Shown: in pieces, positions 33,830 to 45,908 of the stretch
How the letters are laid out: each line of letters begins with the position of its first letter
Position numbering within the stretch: the first letter of the stretch is position 1
Assembly (NCBI RefSeq): GCF_032884065.1
Contig: NC_088872.1
Span: 7,806,186 to 7,870,185, forward strand
Length of the DNA stretch: 64,000 bases
Origin: Artemia franciscana
Taxonomy: Eukaryota; Arthropoda; Branchiopoda; Anostraca; Artemiidae
Reading direction: 5' to 3'
The notes under the pieces: generated by a model
Database searches by the model: none
What the model was told of the DNA's origin: nothing
Seen by the model: the letters and a program-made list of their open reading frames with translations, nothing else
Made by a program: the position numbers and the translations under genes

Positions 33830-34163
33830 GGACATAGGATGGACTGTGCCTTCCTTCAGCAGGGCTTCTCAGATTTGTAACTATCCTATGTCCAAAAATT
33901 GGACTTAGGATTGTCTCGTTCCGATGTAGATAATATAACTACCATCCTATATCCAGTTTTTTTGACGTTCTGACCTAAGTAGGTCAAAAATATCTTCACT
34001 AATACATAGCCAATACAAAAGAAACTACAGTCCGGTTGTTCCCCTAAAACCTCTTTTTGAAGTACTGGAAAAATAATCTTAAAAACTTCAAATAGCTCTC
34101 CTGAAAAGTAGCGGTTTTGGACGTAGGATAGTTTGAATCGACGCCCATTTGGAGGTAGGATAG
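33830..34163. repeat. Six copies of GGACRTAGGATAG motif in both orientations
   Basis: GGACATAGGAT 33830-33840 (+), CTATCCTATGTCC 33881-33893 (-), GGACTTAGGAT 33901-33911 (+), ATCCTATATCC 33944-33954 (-), GGACGTAGGATAG 34119-34131 (+) and GGAGGTAGGATAG 34151-34163 (+). They begin about 105 bp after the stop codon of the transposase-like gene. Arrays like this are typical of subterminal transposase-binding regions, which is my inference here. Confidence 0.8.
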
Positions 34164-34204
34164 TTTCATTTTAGTGTAGCAATCTGTCTTCAGGCAAAAA
34201 ATAC

Positions 34205-34510
34205 GAAATTCCACATTTTTGTAGATAGGAGCTTGAAATTTTCGCTATAGGGTTCTCTGCTACGCTGAATGCGATGGTGTGATTTTCGTTAAGATTCTAT
34301 GACTTTTAGGGAGTGTTTCCCCTATTTGCCAAAATAAGGCGAATATTCTCAGGCTTGTAAATTTTGATGGGTAAGACTAAACTTCTTGAAACTTATATAT
34401 TTAAAATCAGCATTAAAATGCAATATCAAAATTTCCGTTTTTAGAGTTTCATTTACTATTGAGGCGGGTCACTCCTTACTACAGTTCATTAACACAAACT
34501 GTTTGATCAA
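34205..34510 (+). repeat. Repeat family A, 3' part
   Basis: 'TTCCACATTTTTGTAGATAG' through 'CTACGCTGAATGCGATGG' to 'GGCGGGTCACTCCTTACTAC'; it is collinear with 1-345 apart from small deletions. Confidence 0.85.
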
Positions 34511-34519
34511 GTGTAAACT

Positions 34520-35495
34520 ATTTGTGCAAAATCAGCTTTTACAGTTTCATCTCTTGATATCCACTAGCAAGATATTATCAAGAAAGTATATATACACTCA
34601 GAAACTACACATAAGAGAAAGAAGAAGAAGAAAGTACTCATAAGAAGACTCATATGAGTTATGAGAAGTACTAATAACTCATAAGAAGAAAGTACTCATA
34701 CACTCAGATCACAGTTTTAAACATTGTACAGGGGCGTAATTTGGTATGGGGCCGGGGGAGGGGGAAACTGTCTCTCCTAGACCTTGGTTTGCCCCCCCCC
34801 ACCCAGCTGAAATTTAGTTTCTTTCGAAATCTTGTCAAAACTAAGATATACCTGCATAATTCAAGCATCAACAGAAACAGATCAGTTTTTTAGTGCATAT
34901 TTACTTTTATAGTACTATAAGTTACCTTTATATATTACCATAAAGTATTTATAGTACTTTTAAAGTACTAAATAGTACCTTTATCATACCGAATGGCTGA
35001 TTATTTTTTTTTTTAGTTTTACTGTCGTTTTCTCTTGATTTGGCAAAATTGGCTGCAACTTTGCCCCCCCCCCCTAGGATTTTAACAAAACTACCCTCCT
35101 GGTCTTGGATTATAATTAAGGTTTACAACTCATCAATATAATCAGACAAAAAACAAAGATGGATATAAATTAGACAGACTATACATTAATGTTGACCCTG
35201 ATGTAGTGATTGATTCTGCTAAATCTCTCAAATTCAAAGTTTCTTTTCTAACAACATAAAAGGATGTGCTGTCTGATGGTTTAAAGTAGAAAGAAATTAA
35301 GTGCCATAAAATATAAAATTCAAGAAACTGACATGTATGTAAAATTTTGGTTTAGAAGATATAAAGAGAAAGGGGTACACACCATTTTTGAGGTAAAGAC
35401 AGCTATCAAAGAAAACCAAATATAAAAATGTAACAAATTATAGGAGAAATCTCAATACTTAGAGTGGGGGATGGACCCAACATTACACCTTCTTT
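34520..35495. other. Gene-free DNA with C/G homopolymers
   Basis: Contains GAAGAAGAAAGTACTCATA-type short duplications at 34618-34700, C runs at 34792-34801 and 35064-35073, and a stretch of AGTACTTTATAGTAC-like palindromic words near 34905-34985. No gene seen. Confidence 0.5.
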
Positions 35496-35500
35496 AAATC

Positions 35501-36257
35501 AGTGCCTAAAAAGTCTGGGTACATACACATTTTGATATTCTATTTATTTATATTATTTTTAAATTCCCAGATCAAATGATGGCTCTGTCTAAAGAAGAAA
35601 CAATCAAGTAGGTACTCTTGAGTGGATGAGAAGGATGGTTTTACTGAAAAATTACCATCATTTGGCCCCCTGATTGGCAACCTATTCATTTACTACCATA
35701 AAGAAATTGGTCATGAAGTTTAAAGAAACAGGCAGAGTCTAGGACAAACCCTATTCCAGAAGACCAAAGACTTCTGGAAGAGTCTTCCATGGAAGAGTAA
35801 AATTTTCATCTGTACAAATTACAGATATTGTATCACTTAAATGAAGACATCCCCACTAGACTAATGAAGATGTGCAAATGGTTTTTGGGCAAATTGAATT
35901 AAAGTATCAATTTTACCAAATTTTGTTGTTGTTCAGGAATGAAGCTCTGTTTTATGTAAATAGTAAAGTCAACAGACAGAACCCCCAATACCGGTCTCAA
36001 GACAATCCACGCTGGATGAGTCTATCCAAATGGCAAGGCTGCCAAAAGCTGATGGTGTGGTTTGATTTGTGGGACGCTCATAAGCTAGGACCCTTCATCT
36101 TTGATGCAATTGTAACCAGCAAGACTTATCTGTGCATACTGAGATACAAATTAATGCTATAGAAAATTTATTTCCCTAAACAAAATAATTAAATACCATT
36201 GTTTTGTTCTATGAAAAATAAAATTTGTATGTACCCAGACTCTGTGGACACCCTCTA
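35501..36257 (+). mobile_element. Decayed mariner-type DNA transposon
   Basis: Ends match as inverted repeats: 'AGTCTGGGTACATACA' at 35512-35527 and its complement at 36229-36244, extending outward with GTG.CC. Between them the plus strand reads MALSKEETIK..VLLSG, KFKETGRV.DKP and, in an open stretch 35872-36162, NEALFYVNSKVNRQNPQY then MVWFDLWDAHKLGPFIFDA. The order and wording are those of IS630/Tc1/mariner transposases common in insects. Frameshifts and stops break it; 757 bp is shorter than a full element, so there are internal deletions. Confidence 0.85.
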
Positions 36258-36259
36258 TA

Positions 36260-37325
36260 TGTTCTTGTTTGAAGCCTAGGCTCCTGAATGGTGCAAATAA
36301 AGGACTTGAAAACAGGTGCAGGGGGTCATAGGTGTTTGTTAAGTATTTCCTTTTATGCTTGAGCAAGAAATCAGCAAGTTGTCCAAAATCCTCCTGTGAT
36401 GAATCAGCATACAAAACCTAGCACTAAAATACAAGTGCCACTAAGGACTTTGGGATACTTCCCACAATTAAAGTCCATATTGACTCTTCTGCACAAGAAC
36501 AAAAGTCAAATTTTATGAAATTAGTGTAGTAGATTTTGTGAAATATCATTTGAATATTTTCCTCAAATGTCTTTGCAAGTATATCTAACTTTTTTCTTCT
36601 GGGGGAGGGAGAATTTCTACATACCTGTCTTAAATATATTTTGCAGTGACTGCTTTTGTTTAATATAATAAAATTTTACCATAAAGTCATTCTTCTTGTG
36701 TATAGTGTAGTCTTAGCATCTTCTGAGGATAATATTCTGAACTTTCATTTCTGACTACCATCTTTCATTCTTTTGATTCATTTTTAATAGACAAAAGACT
36801 AGAATCTCTGAGAATTTAAAAGAAATCCCCCCCCTTTTCTTTACCCATAGTGAAGAATAATTTCAGTATCAACCATATAGTGGACACAATCTGACCCTTG
36901 CAGGAGAATGGGGAGGTAAAGTAATTTTACTTGATACTCTATCAAATAAATAGGACTTTAGACCACAATTCTTATGAAAGGAGGCAATAGAAGGGGTTTC
37001 TAGAACCAGTCTTAAGCATAAACCTCTTGTCCTGTTGAGGTAGAAAATCAAATGCTGACATTTTAAAAGCTTTTTAGACCTTTGATGAGCTTTCATTGTG
37101 CTAATATATATGAAAATACATGAATGAAACCAACATAGCCAGTGCAATCTGAACTTCAGCAAGCTTGGATATATGCCAAGTATGCAACAGATGTTCCTTC
37201 TCTGATAGATGTACCACCAAGCTACTTTTATTACACAACTTTCCAAAGAGGTCTACATTAAATTAAAAAAATCACAACATAAAACTGCAGTAAAAAGCTT
37301 GTATTGAACAATAGAACTATACACT
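36260..37325. other. Sequence 3' of the RBM12-like exon on the minus strand, no exon recognised
   Basis: I looked for the expected continuation of the RRM (a DEDAR...GG.I.GS.V.L.LSS-like segment) and did not see it. The 125-codon minus open frame at 36869-37246 shows no domain. Probably intron. Confidence 0.5.
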
Positions 37326-37329
37326 ATAC

Positions 37330-37532
37330 CTGAAAGCAATAAATGCATCTCCATGTTCTCCCCCAACTATATGAACACCCCCTTCTGGAATTGAGAGACC
37401 TCTAAAGAACTGACGTATATCACTAGCACTTGCACTCCAAGGCAAATTTTGAAGGCGGATTATAACACTCATTTCATATATTGAGCTTGATGTTAGCAAT
37501 GGAGAATTGACAAAAATTTATCTGGTGATAAC
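37330..37532 (-). CDS. RBM12: RBM12-like RNA-binding protein, first coding exon
   Basis: ATG at 37472-37470 encodes MSVIIRLQNLPWSASASDIR, QFFRGLSIPEGGVHIVGG and EHGDAFIAF, then a GTATAG donor at 37329. This matches the N-terminal RRM of RBM12 (SWAN), which begins MAVVIRLQGLP and carries IPDGGVHIVGGE at the same place. CDS part is 143 bp and ends two bases into a codon. A good acceptor (TTTTATCCACAG) precedes a 60-bp 5' UTR segment from 37532. RBM12 has several RRMs and is thought to act in nuclear RNA metabolism. No following exon was recognised between here and 26.8 kb. RBM12B is an alternative identity. Confidence 0.85.
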
Positions 37533-37539
37533 CTGTGGA

Positions 37540-40500
37540 TAAAACAAAAAGTTTTATGAGTGTACAAGAAGCTGAACTTTGCAAATAAACAGTTTCAATA
37601 AAAAAATAATAATTAAAAAACAGAAAATTGATGCTGTATACATTATAAATTAAAGTTCAGACAGTCAAACATATTAGTCTTGATAAAAAGGAAAAAAATA
37701 ACAAAACAAAAACCACAAATCATCAGCCTTTTTTTAATATTCTCTGATATATATATACTTTAAATTAATTTTTTTCAACAAAAATTTCCTGTCAGCATCA
37801 TTTATGTCTCAGGTATTCTAGGGACTACTTTAGTCATTACCAAGTTACTGAACCATGCACAAGTAAATAATTTTTTTTTACATTCATGCCAAAAACTAAG
37901 GTCAAATAAAAATGTCGCAGAAGAAGTACTTTACACTATTAGAATAACATCTATGCAGCTTAATTAGCAAATAAAATGATGATTTGATACCTTACTGTTT
38001 TGGATATAATTGATTTTCTAAACATTTTCAGATTCATGTGTGTGTCATTTCAAGGACATTGTTTACATTTGTCCACACAAAGTTTTACGTGTCTTCATGA
38101 TGGGAGAGTTAGGACAGAGGGAACTAAGGCAGTACCCAATCATGTGAAAATTCTATTTCTTATATACATTAAATAAAAATCCTTGTTCTAGACAGGCAAT
38201 AATAACACAGATCCTTCTAAATATTACAACATATTTTAATCATTTTGATATTAGTAATTAATTTAAATTTCCCTCATTAACAGCTTGTTTATATAGTAAT
38301 AAATTCCTTAAAATAATACCGCCTACATGTCATTTCGAATCTACTGGTGCCACCACTGTGATGGGTCCAAAAAGGCAAAAATTCAGTTACTATTCAATCC
38401 CTTACAAAAGAACAGGTAGCTTATTCATCCCTAATAAATGAGACTTTAATGATAATCTTGCTTAATTTCTTTCACCTCAGGCATGAAAAAAAGCTTGGTA
38501 AAAGTGAGCATTTTTGTGAGTTGACAAGTTTGGAACAGCTTTCATTTTTTTGATAGCTTAGTTAAAATTTTTAAATACAATTGAATTAAAATTAAATAAA
38601 TAAATAAATTGATTAATTAAAATATATTAATACAATTTAAATTAAATACAAATTAATTTTTAAACCCCATTTGCTGAACAGTTTGATCAAACCCATCTAT
38701 TTGCCAAATAGATTGAAACTTCAAAAATGTCCAATTTCCAATACATGACACTAGTGACTCCTACAACTAAATCAGAACAAAAATCACCAACTCTATGTAA
38801 ATGCTATTGTACAAATTACTATTTACGTTCTCAACAACTCTCCTTGGTCAAATGATTCTTTGATCCATTATGCAGGGTTGGATTCCTATTACTAAAAATT
38901 TTAATTTGCTAATATTTTTTTATGATCAACTCTAACATTAATGCTTTTGTATATTCATACTCAGCACAAATAATAACTTTTGTAGTATTAGAGGTTTTCA
39001 CTAAAGGTTACTTTTAAAAATTGGGTTTCTATTTACAAGAGTTGATCTTAACTGACCGTTTATTGCTAGGAGCTATTTGATTCTATCCTCTCTTAAATGT
39101 GAGGAAGGCTACTATACTCTCATTTGACTTTTATTTTTTATATTCAAGTTTAATGTGTGTATAATAAAACATTGGGAATGATAAGTCATCTCTAAAAATT
39201 CATTCCTCTGAACATTTATTTTAAAGGGAGAGGGTATGACACATCTGTAATTCATTAAAGGCTATCATTTTTAAAGTTGCTTTATGTTCAACATGGGATT
39301 TCAAAATTAGAACAATGTATCTAGAAACCACACTTCATAAGTGATTTTGGTGGAGTTATGAATAAAAATATTATTTGGAAATGATTTAAAAGAGAAATAA
39401 CAATTTGAATTTAACAATTCAAGGAAATATGACAATCCTATTAAAAATATGGTGCAAATTATAAAGAAGAACTTCATACATGAAGTATATACTGAGTATA
39501 AGTATATATTCAAGAGATAAATCAAAACCATCAGGAGGCAAGGTGTATTGACAAATAGAAATATGAGCAGGACTTGTCTATTTGATTCAATTGACCAATG
39601 ATGCAAACCTCATAATGAGAGTGCCTTGGCAGGAGGTCAATGTTATCATACCCAGCCATTTTGTAAACTCTAGTTGAAGTTGCTAGTGTCAGATTTAAAC
39701 TACAGGATTAATCATGTAGTCACTATTACCAAGTGGGCTTAAATTGTATATCTCCAGCATACCTCTTTTTACAGCATATCACTAGACCTAACATAGAAAC
39801 AAAGTTTTACTATCCTCTACACAGTGCACCACAGATCCAGTATAGACCTTAATTTTGCTCTAATATACATACATATATATATATATATATATTTATATAT
39901 AATATAAATTTCCCTTTCAGAAAAGCTCCAGGTCAAGTAACAAATTGAAGAGCTTCTTGACATTTTGAAAAGAAGTTGAGGTAGGCAAATGAAACCTTCA
40001 GGAATGAGTACATTGTCATATCCTATGGAGGTGTGGTTAAGGTACCATCTATATCCTGTTCTTATTTCCAGGGCTTTGATTATTGTGTAGGCCCATATGA
40101 CCAATCTAAATTTTAACAAAAAATTACCTTAATTTTGGTTTTTTAATCTCCTTTTTCAATGGCTTTAGTTTTTGAAAATGTAATTCCTATTATTTACCAA
40201 CAATAGGAATTGAGAATAGGAATTTTTCAAGAGCTTTTATCAATAATTAAGAAATGAATTAACACATTTTTATAACCTTATAAATTGTGACTGAGCTAAT
40301 TGGTACAATTCTAATGTAGGCTATAGGCTTCTTGCTATCCTGGAAAACAGTTTATGTTGGATGAATGAAACTTTCAAGAATGAACCAAGGACAAATATAC
40401 CCCAGGAAATTATCATCAAGCTACTATGTCTACCCTTTGTTATTATTGCAGCTTCAAAGATTGCATACATGACAGGTCCTATGCCTATCCTAATTCTGAA
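37540..40500. other. Gene-free AT-rich DNA
   Basis: Probably 5' intron or intergenic DNA of the RBM12-like gene. It contains an AT microsatellite at about 39869-39905, a TTAAATTAAATAAATAAAT tract at 38580-38660, and a short hairpin near 40180-40212 (AATTCCTATT versus AATAGGAATT). No coding sequence seen. Confidence 0.5.
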
Positions 40501-41095
40501 AAAAATATTTAGGCTATTTGAATTTTTGGCAAATTTATAGCAAACCATATAACTGGTTTTTGTATAAAGTGAATATACCACTAGATGCCTTTTTTATGCT
40601 CTATACAAATATAATAATTGCTTGTACCTTGAATTCAGATTTAAGCCTTTTTTTAGCTCTTAAATATGGCAAATTTTTAAAAAATTACAACAGTTCATAT
40701 AACTGACTTACCAATAAAGCAAACATACCACTTGATGCCTTTTTTATGTTGTTTATGGATATAATAATTACTTCTACCACAAATTCAAATTTAAGCACCT
40801 TTTAAGCTCTTAAAAATGATAAATTTAATTAAAGTACAAGTTATCCATCATTTCTGACAAAATAATTCTACATTTTCTCTGCACTGTTTTCAACAAAATA
40901 ATACTACACTTTCTTGGGGCTAAAATTATTTATAAAAAGATTAGTTTAGGTTAGGTTAAAAAGTGCTTAAATCTGAATTTAAGGTAGAAGCAATAGAGCA
41001 TAAAAAAGGCATAAAGTATTATATTCACTTAATAAAAAAGCCAGTTATAGCCTATGGTTTGCTATAAATTTACTGAATTTTCAATCTCTTCAGTT
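40500..41095. repeat. Three-copy dispersed repeat, two direct and one inverted
   Basis: Copies at about 40530-40690 (+), 40690-40835 (+) and 40955-41085 (-). Shared phrases: 'CATATAACTG', 'ATACCACTAGATGCCTTTTT', 'AATATAATAATTGCTT' and 'AATTCAGATTTAAG'. The inverted copy starts 'GTGCTTAAATCTGAATTTAA'. About 150 bp each, no coding capacity. Confidence 0.7.
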
Positions 41096-42295
41096 TTTGA
41101 CAATGTCAATCTTGTTTTTGGGAGAATTTTAAGCCATATTACCAGTTTACCCTATGTTCAAGCAATAGATTTACAGATATTTGAAATCCCATAAATAGGG
41201 ATTAAGCAAAGGAATTTTACCCATATATCAACTGTTGTAATATTACAAATACTGAAAAACTCATAAAAGGTCATTATCATTTGAATGGGTGTAGTGACAG
41301 TCATATTTTAAAACAGCCTAGCCTACTTTTAAGAAGGATTATAAGGCTATAGGCTAAATAGATTTCTGTGTTTTATTAGGCCTACTTAACTACTTTTGAT
41401 GATCAACAAAAGCCCCTTATCTGGAACTTTCTTAAATACGTCCAAATACTTTAGCAAATTTAACCCTAATTCAAAATATCGATTTAACCCAATTAGAAAA
41501 TAGGCATAGTCCACATCAAGTTATAATCAGGCTAACCAAACCTTTCTAAACAAAACTCACTAAAAAGAGTATAACATAAACTGTTCGTAATTCAAAAGAA
41601 AACTATGAGCAGAGATCCTTGAAATTGTCCTCCTTCTCGTAGGATGGATTCTTGTATCTCAGTTTAAATTTTTTAGTTTTATCAAAGTTGTTGCTGATAT
41701 TGTTAATTCAGCTGATGAAAAAGAGGAAACAACGAAGACAAATTGCGGGTGTGTTCCAGCTGATGAGTTTTCAGTAACTGCAGTTACTGCGCGGTAACTG
41801 CCCATTTCTAACTGCAGTAGAGCCAGTGGGAACGGCACAGTAAGCTGACTAGCAGTAGCGTCATTTTCGAATTAAATGAACTTGTCTAAATTTAAGGGAC
41901 AGTTTAATGCTTATTAGTATAATTTTTTTTATTCCTTCTGTTTCAGAGTATTTAGAGAGGTTCTAAGCCAACCATGGGCATTTGGCTGTCACAAATGATT
42001 TTGCTCAAATGAGCTGGTGAAAATTAAATACAACATATACATTTTTTATTATTTCAAGACTAGAATATCACAAAACTAAGTATTCACATAGCTTGATTGT
42101 ATCTTAAGCAAATACAATCCCTGATGTAGTTTTGTTGATACCTGTCTTAAATTGATTTGTCTAAATAAAATGGGCCTATAGCATTTACAGGATTGTAGTG
42201 GGACAACTAGCCTATAGCAAGTTTTTTTTCAATTTTCTTTTTTTTTCAAATAATTATTGTTCTCTGGTCAAATTTGTGTTCCTTGCTAAGTGGTA

Positions 42296-42550
42296 GGGTA
42301 AGACAACCAGTACTGGGACACTTCAATCACTCTGCCTGTTCTGGGACAGAATATTTGGTTGGATTGCAACATGTCCAATACTGGGACAAAAGACAACAGG
42401 TTTTTTTGGAAGCAATGCAGAAAATGTATAGATTGGGTGTCTAAGATTAAAGTCTTTTGCCCCAGTATTGGACATGTTGTAATCCAATCAAAGACCCTGT
42501 CCCAGAATAGGCAGAGTGACCAAAGTGTCCCAGTACTGGTTGTCTTACCC
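42296..42550. mobile_element. Foldback MITE with TA target duplication
   Basis: 255-bp element whose arms of about 105 bp are nearly perfect inverted repeats, starting 'GGGTAAGACAACCAGTACTG' and ending with its complement. TA is present at 42294-42295 and 42551-42552, as expected for Tc1/mariner-type insertion. Inside each arm the word ACTGGGACA recurs. The flanks join to reconstruct the 5' part of a SINE. Confidence 0.88.
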
Positions 42551-42552
42551 TA

Positions 42553-42830
42553 GGCGCTCTGGTTTGGATTGCTTTGTCCAAGGGGTACAGGTTTAATTCC
42601 TGGCATTGTCAGTTTATTTGGTTTTGGATAGGGGTTGGTGATATGACTAACCTCAGCTAGAATTGGCCTAACTTTAAATGAGTACAGATGGAAATCTAGG
42701 GACAGTAAGAAGGAAGGGCATGCAAGAGCATAGGCTGTATGGTCCCTAGCTTCCTATTGCACTACCTGGCTAAAGGACCACCAGGTCCTTTACTGGCCTA
42801 CTGACTTAGCAGTAGAAACTTTCTTTCAAA
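42553..42830 (+). mobile_element. tRNA-derived SINE, copy 2, split by the TA-flanked MITE
   Basis: Matches 30934-31225: GGCGCTCTGG, 'TTTGTCCAAGGGGTACAGG', B-box-like GGTTTAATTCC (42590-42600), 'GGGGTTGGTGATATGACT', 'CACTACCTGGCTAAAGG'. The head continues left of the MITE at about 42275-42293, so the MITE landed in the A-box region. Confidence 0.7.
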
Positions 42831-42839
42831 CCCATTTAA

Positions 42840-44570
42840 TATAGGCTAAGTAGAAATGAAGAATACCAGTATGATGGTACTTCTATTTCCTTGAAACGTG
42901 GATGTATGGACAACAGTGTGGGTCATGAGAGATAGCTTGTGAATATAATTGGGGTGAATATTCTGCAAGATTTAAAAAATTTATGACTGTTGCTCAAGGT
43001 TGGCAACTGAACACAGAAGTATAATTTTGTTATTTGTTTTTCTTTGTGACTATTATGCTTATTTAATGTCAAGTATTTTAAAGTTAATCTTCCTTAATTT
43101 GTTTTTAATTGCCAAGGCCCTAGGGCTTAAATACAATAAAACCTACTTATATCCATTGATTTTCTTTAAATAGATAGGAGCTCTATGTTTCCTAGCTTCA
43201 GTAAATTTAAATGAAAATGTGAGACTAGGGATTACAAAGTAGGTGAAAACTTGCAAATGAACCTCTGGTATCAATAAAAATTTGTAAGAAATGGATATCA
43301 ATTTAAAGATTAAAAATACTGTTAGAAAACAAAGAAGACAAATGAATAAACAAAAGTATCCCTTTACAACCGTTTAATGAATTGTCACAAATATAGGTCA
43401 CCCTTAAGATTGAAATGAATAAAGCTTCAATTATGAATCCATTTTCCTTTAAACAGACTGAAGGGGCAAACCTCCAAGCTTTGACAAACTCAATTTCACT
43501 TTTGGGCATTCTCACCTATCCTTTTCAAAGGAAACTTTCTTTGGATGTTTCCCATCCAGCTAAAAACAACACAGACAGCATCAGGTAGAAGTGACCTTCT
43601 ACTTAGCCTACATACCAAAGGGAAAAGCATACATTTCTATACTGTAATTTTCCTCCAACCTGCCTAATGTGCAAATATATAGCCAAAATTATGTAGTTCC
43701 AATGTATTCTATCACCTGTTACCTTTTCCCCCATTATTGCTTTGTTACAGTTGCTTCAATTAACAGGGAGTTAAAGGTTGAGGTATAGATTGGCAGAATC
43801 AATGGGAAACATGTAACTTCAGCTATATATATTTTTGAAGGTCATCAAAGATCAGGGCCCTCTAGAGCAAGAATGAGTAGAGATGTGTACTTTGAAATAC
43901 CTTCCCAGGACATACTTTAGCCTGTAGACCCATCCCTGAAAGCTTCATTTTCCTAACCTAACCCCTTTCAGTGATAGCAAGAAGTCAATCAACTAGAATT
44001 TTACTGGATAAAATTACCATCCTTTGGAATAGACTCTGAATAGTCAACCCTAGCCTACTTCTTCAATAGGATTAAAGACGGTCTCAGAATAATGACTTGG
44101 TAACCCATAAATCCTCAACTTATCTGTAATACTTCACCTAGGCCTGTTTACAGAGCCTAAAAGGAGTCAATGCTTAGAATGCTCCCATGTGGCAATTTAA
44201 TGGAGCCTCAATGTTACCTGGAAGAAGTCAATCCTTAGAATGATTCCAAATGGCAATTTAAGGTAATAATTATGCCTGGATAGGGAAATCTTTAAATTAA
44301 ATAATAAGTTTTTCATTGATTTAACCTACTTGCTAATAGATAGCCTACTACTCAGGGCGTCCTTTAATGTTGATCCCAAAATATGGTGATTTACTAACCT
44401 GGCTCAGATACCTCTTTCTTTTGCGAATTCACTGTCCCACCTTCTTCCAAGCAAATAACTTGATATTCCATTGCTTCATTCTTGTCCATATTTATTTTTT
44501 GTTGAATGAGATTTTTGTTGAAGAAGGTGAATTATGTACTTACTGGGCTAACCATTCTTTTGAGCACGGT
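42840..44570. other. Interior of the ~3-kb element or AT-rich DNA, no gene supported
   Basis: A short direct repeat lies at 44155-44205 and 44218-44262 ('AGTCAATGCTTAGAATG' and 'AGTCAATCCTTAGAATG', both followed by 'GGCAATTTAA'). A 70-codon minus open frame (43303-43515) begins MRMPKSEIEFVKAW; I do not recognise it and there is no splice context that would support it. Confidence 0.4.
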
Positions 44571-44734
44571 AAGAAAATCACTTACTGTGGTTACTGCCGG
44601 CAGTAACTATTCTCGTTCCCAGCGGGTTGGGCAGTAACCATTTTCCCGCTAGGAACGGAAATAGTAACCTTTCGGTTACTACAGTAAGTCCCTGGAACAC
44701 ACCCGTACGCTATCCTGTTCAAACAGTCTGCTTT

Positions 44735-45908
44735 TTGTAGTCCGTGCGTACTTATTTACATGAAGTAAGGCATCATGAAAAGTTTCACCTGCATTTACGA
44801 TCCATTGGATGCTTATTTCGCCTTTTCCTGAAAAGAAATTGGACAGCCTTAAAGCCTCTTATAGCTCGGATTTGGTAAACATAGATACAATTTTCTTTTT
44901 AAATCTTTCTTCTCATGCAATTTGCACACTCTAGGCATTTCTCTATGTTAAGCATTCCTAACGGCAAATGCTTCAGTAATGTCCTTGCCGGTCTTTAAAG
45001 TGGTTTTTCTTGTTGTAAGACACGGGATCTTTGAATTATAAGTTTTATTATTGCTCGCCATTCGATTTATAAGCGAGTGAACTTTACTTCAAGGAAGATT
45101 AAAGTCAATTTCAGATGAAAGACATTCAAGGCTGAGCATTTGACCTTACAAACTGTTTTCTTTACTAAAGCTTCAGCCTTCCTAAAAGCAACGAAAGTTT
45201 CTTGGCTTGGATGCATCTGGAAAATGTTTTGTGTTTTCTTTTTACTTAAAACTGCACTTCTGCAGTCTTTACTTTACCAGATTTTGTTAGACCACTTTAA
45301 CGAAGAAATTGACATGTGGTCAGAGAATTTCTCGATTGAGTTTTCTCCTGCTGTTAAGAGAGTGTCTTTTTAGTTTTTTAGCTTTAATTTCAATATCCCC
45401 CTCTAGGTTGATAGTAGAATAATCAGTGCTATTTCATTGGTTTCTGAAAAGTGTCCAACTTGCTGTCTTTAGATTGAATCTCATTGTTGGGGGAAAAGGA
45501 GCTGTATTTTGCTGCATGGATTTCGATAAGGGTTGCAGCATGGTTGGTTTAAATATCTAGGACTGGAGAAATTTGGATTTCAGACTCAAGCTATGTTGGA
45601 CCAATCTGCAAATAAATCGTTGATGAGGTATTATTGCTAATACTGTAGTAGGTGGGGAGACCATGCAGAGTTAGAACAATGAAATTGTTTGAGGTGAGGA
45701 TAAATTCTTCTATGTTCTTACCCGCAATGTTGAAGTTTACGCAATTTTCCCATATAGGGCTATGAGCTATAAAGTCACCAAAAATTACTGTGTTTTTGTC
45801 TGTTGTTTCTTCTTTAAGCACAGTTTTAATATCAATGCTGCCACTAGGATTGTAAAAGGATGAAACTTTTAAGGGATGTCCTTTTTCGTCAATAGTAACG
45901 AAGACCAC
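44735..45908 (-). pseudogene. LINE copy A: endonuclease and linker, minus strand
   Basis: 45591-45908 encodes part of an AP-type endonuclease: VSSFYNPSGSID, TVIFGDFIAHSPIWENC (the GDFNAH-like catalytic motif, with Ile for Asn) and GLPTYYSISNNTSSTI. The linker toward the reverse transcriptase follows down to about 44735. The linker is homologous to 46560-47260 on the opposite strand. Jockey/CR1-type by wording. Dead: truncated at both ends and frame-broken. Confidence 0.85.

Larger units (their letters stand above)
41746..44704. mobile_element. ~3-kb non-autonomous element with inverted ends and GTAAC/GTTAC subterminal motifs
   Basis: 'CGGGTGTGTTCCAG' at 41746-41759 has its exact complement at 44691-44704. 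Inside both ends are clusters of AGTAAC/GTTACT and GGGAACG words (41782-41835 and 44575-44680). No matching target duplication is obvious at the edges, so boundaries could be off. It contains a SINE, which itself contains a TA-flanked foldback. No transposase was seen, so if real it is a non-autonomous or deleted DNA transposon. Confidence 0.6.

Noticed and set aside
36869-37246. 125-codon minus-strand open frame as a second RBM12 exon
   Set aside because: No RRM motif, no acceptor that gives the needed phase, and amino acid content typical of random AT-rich DNA.
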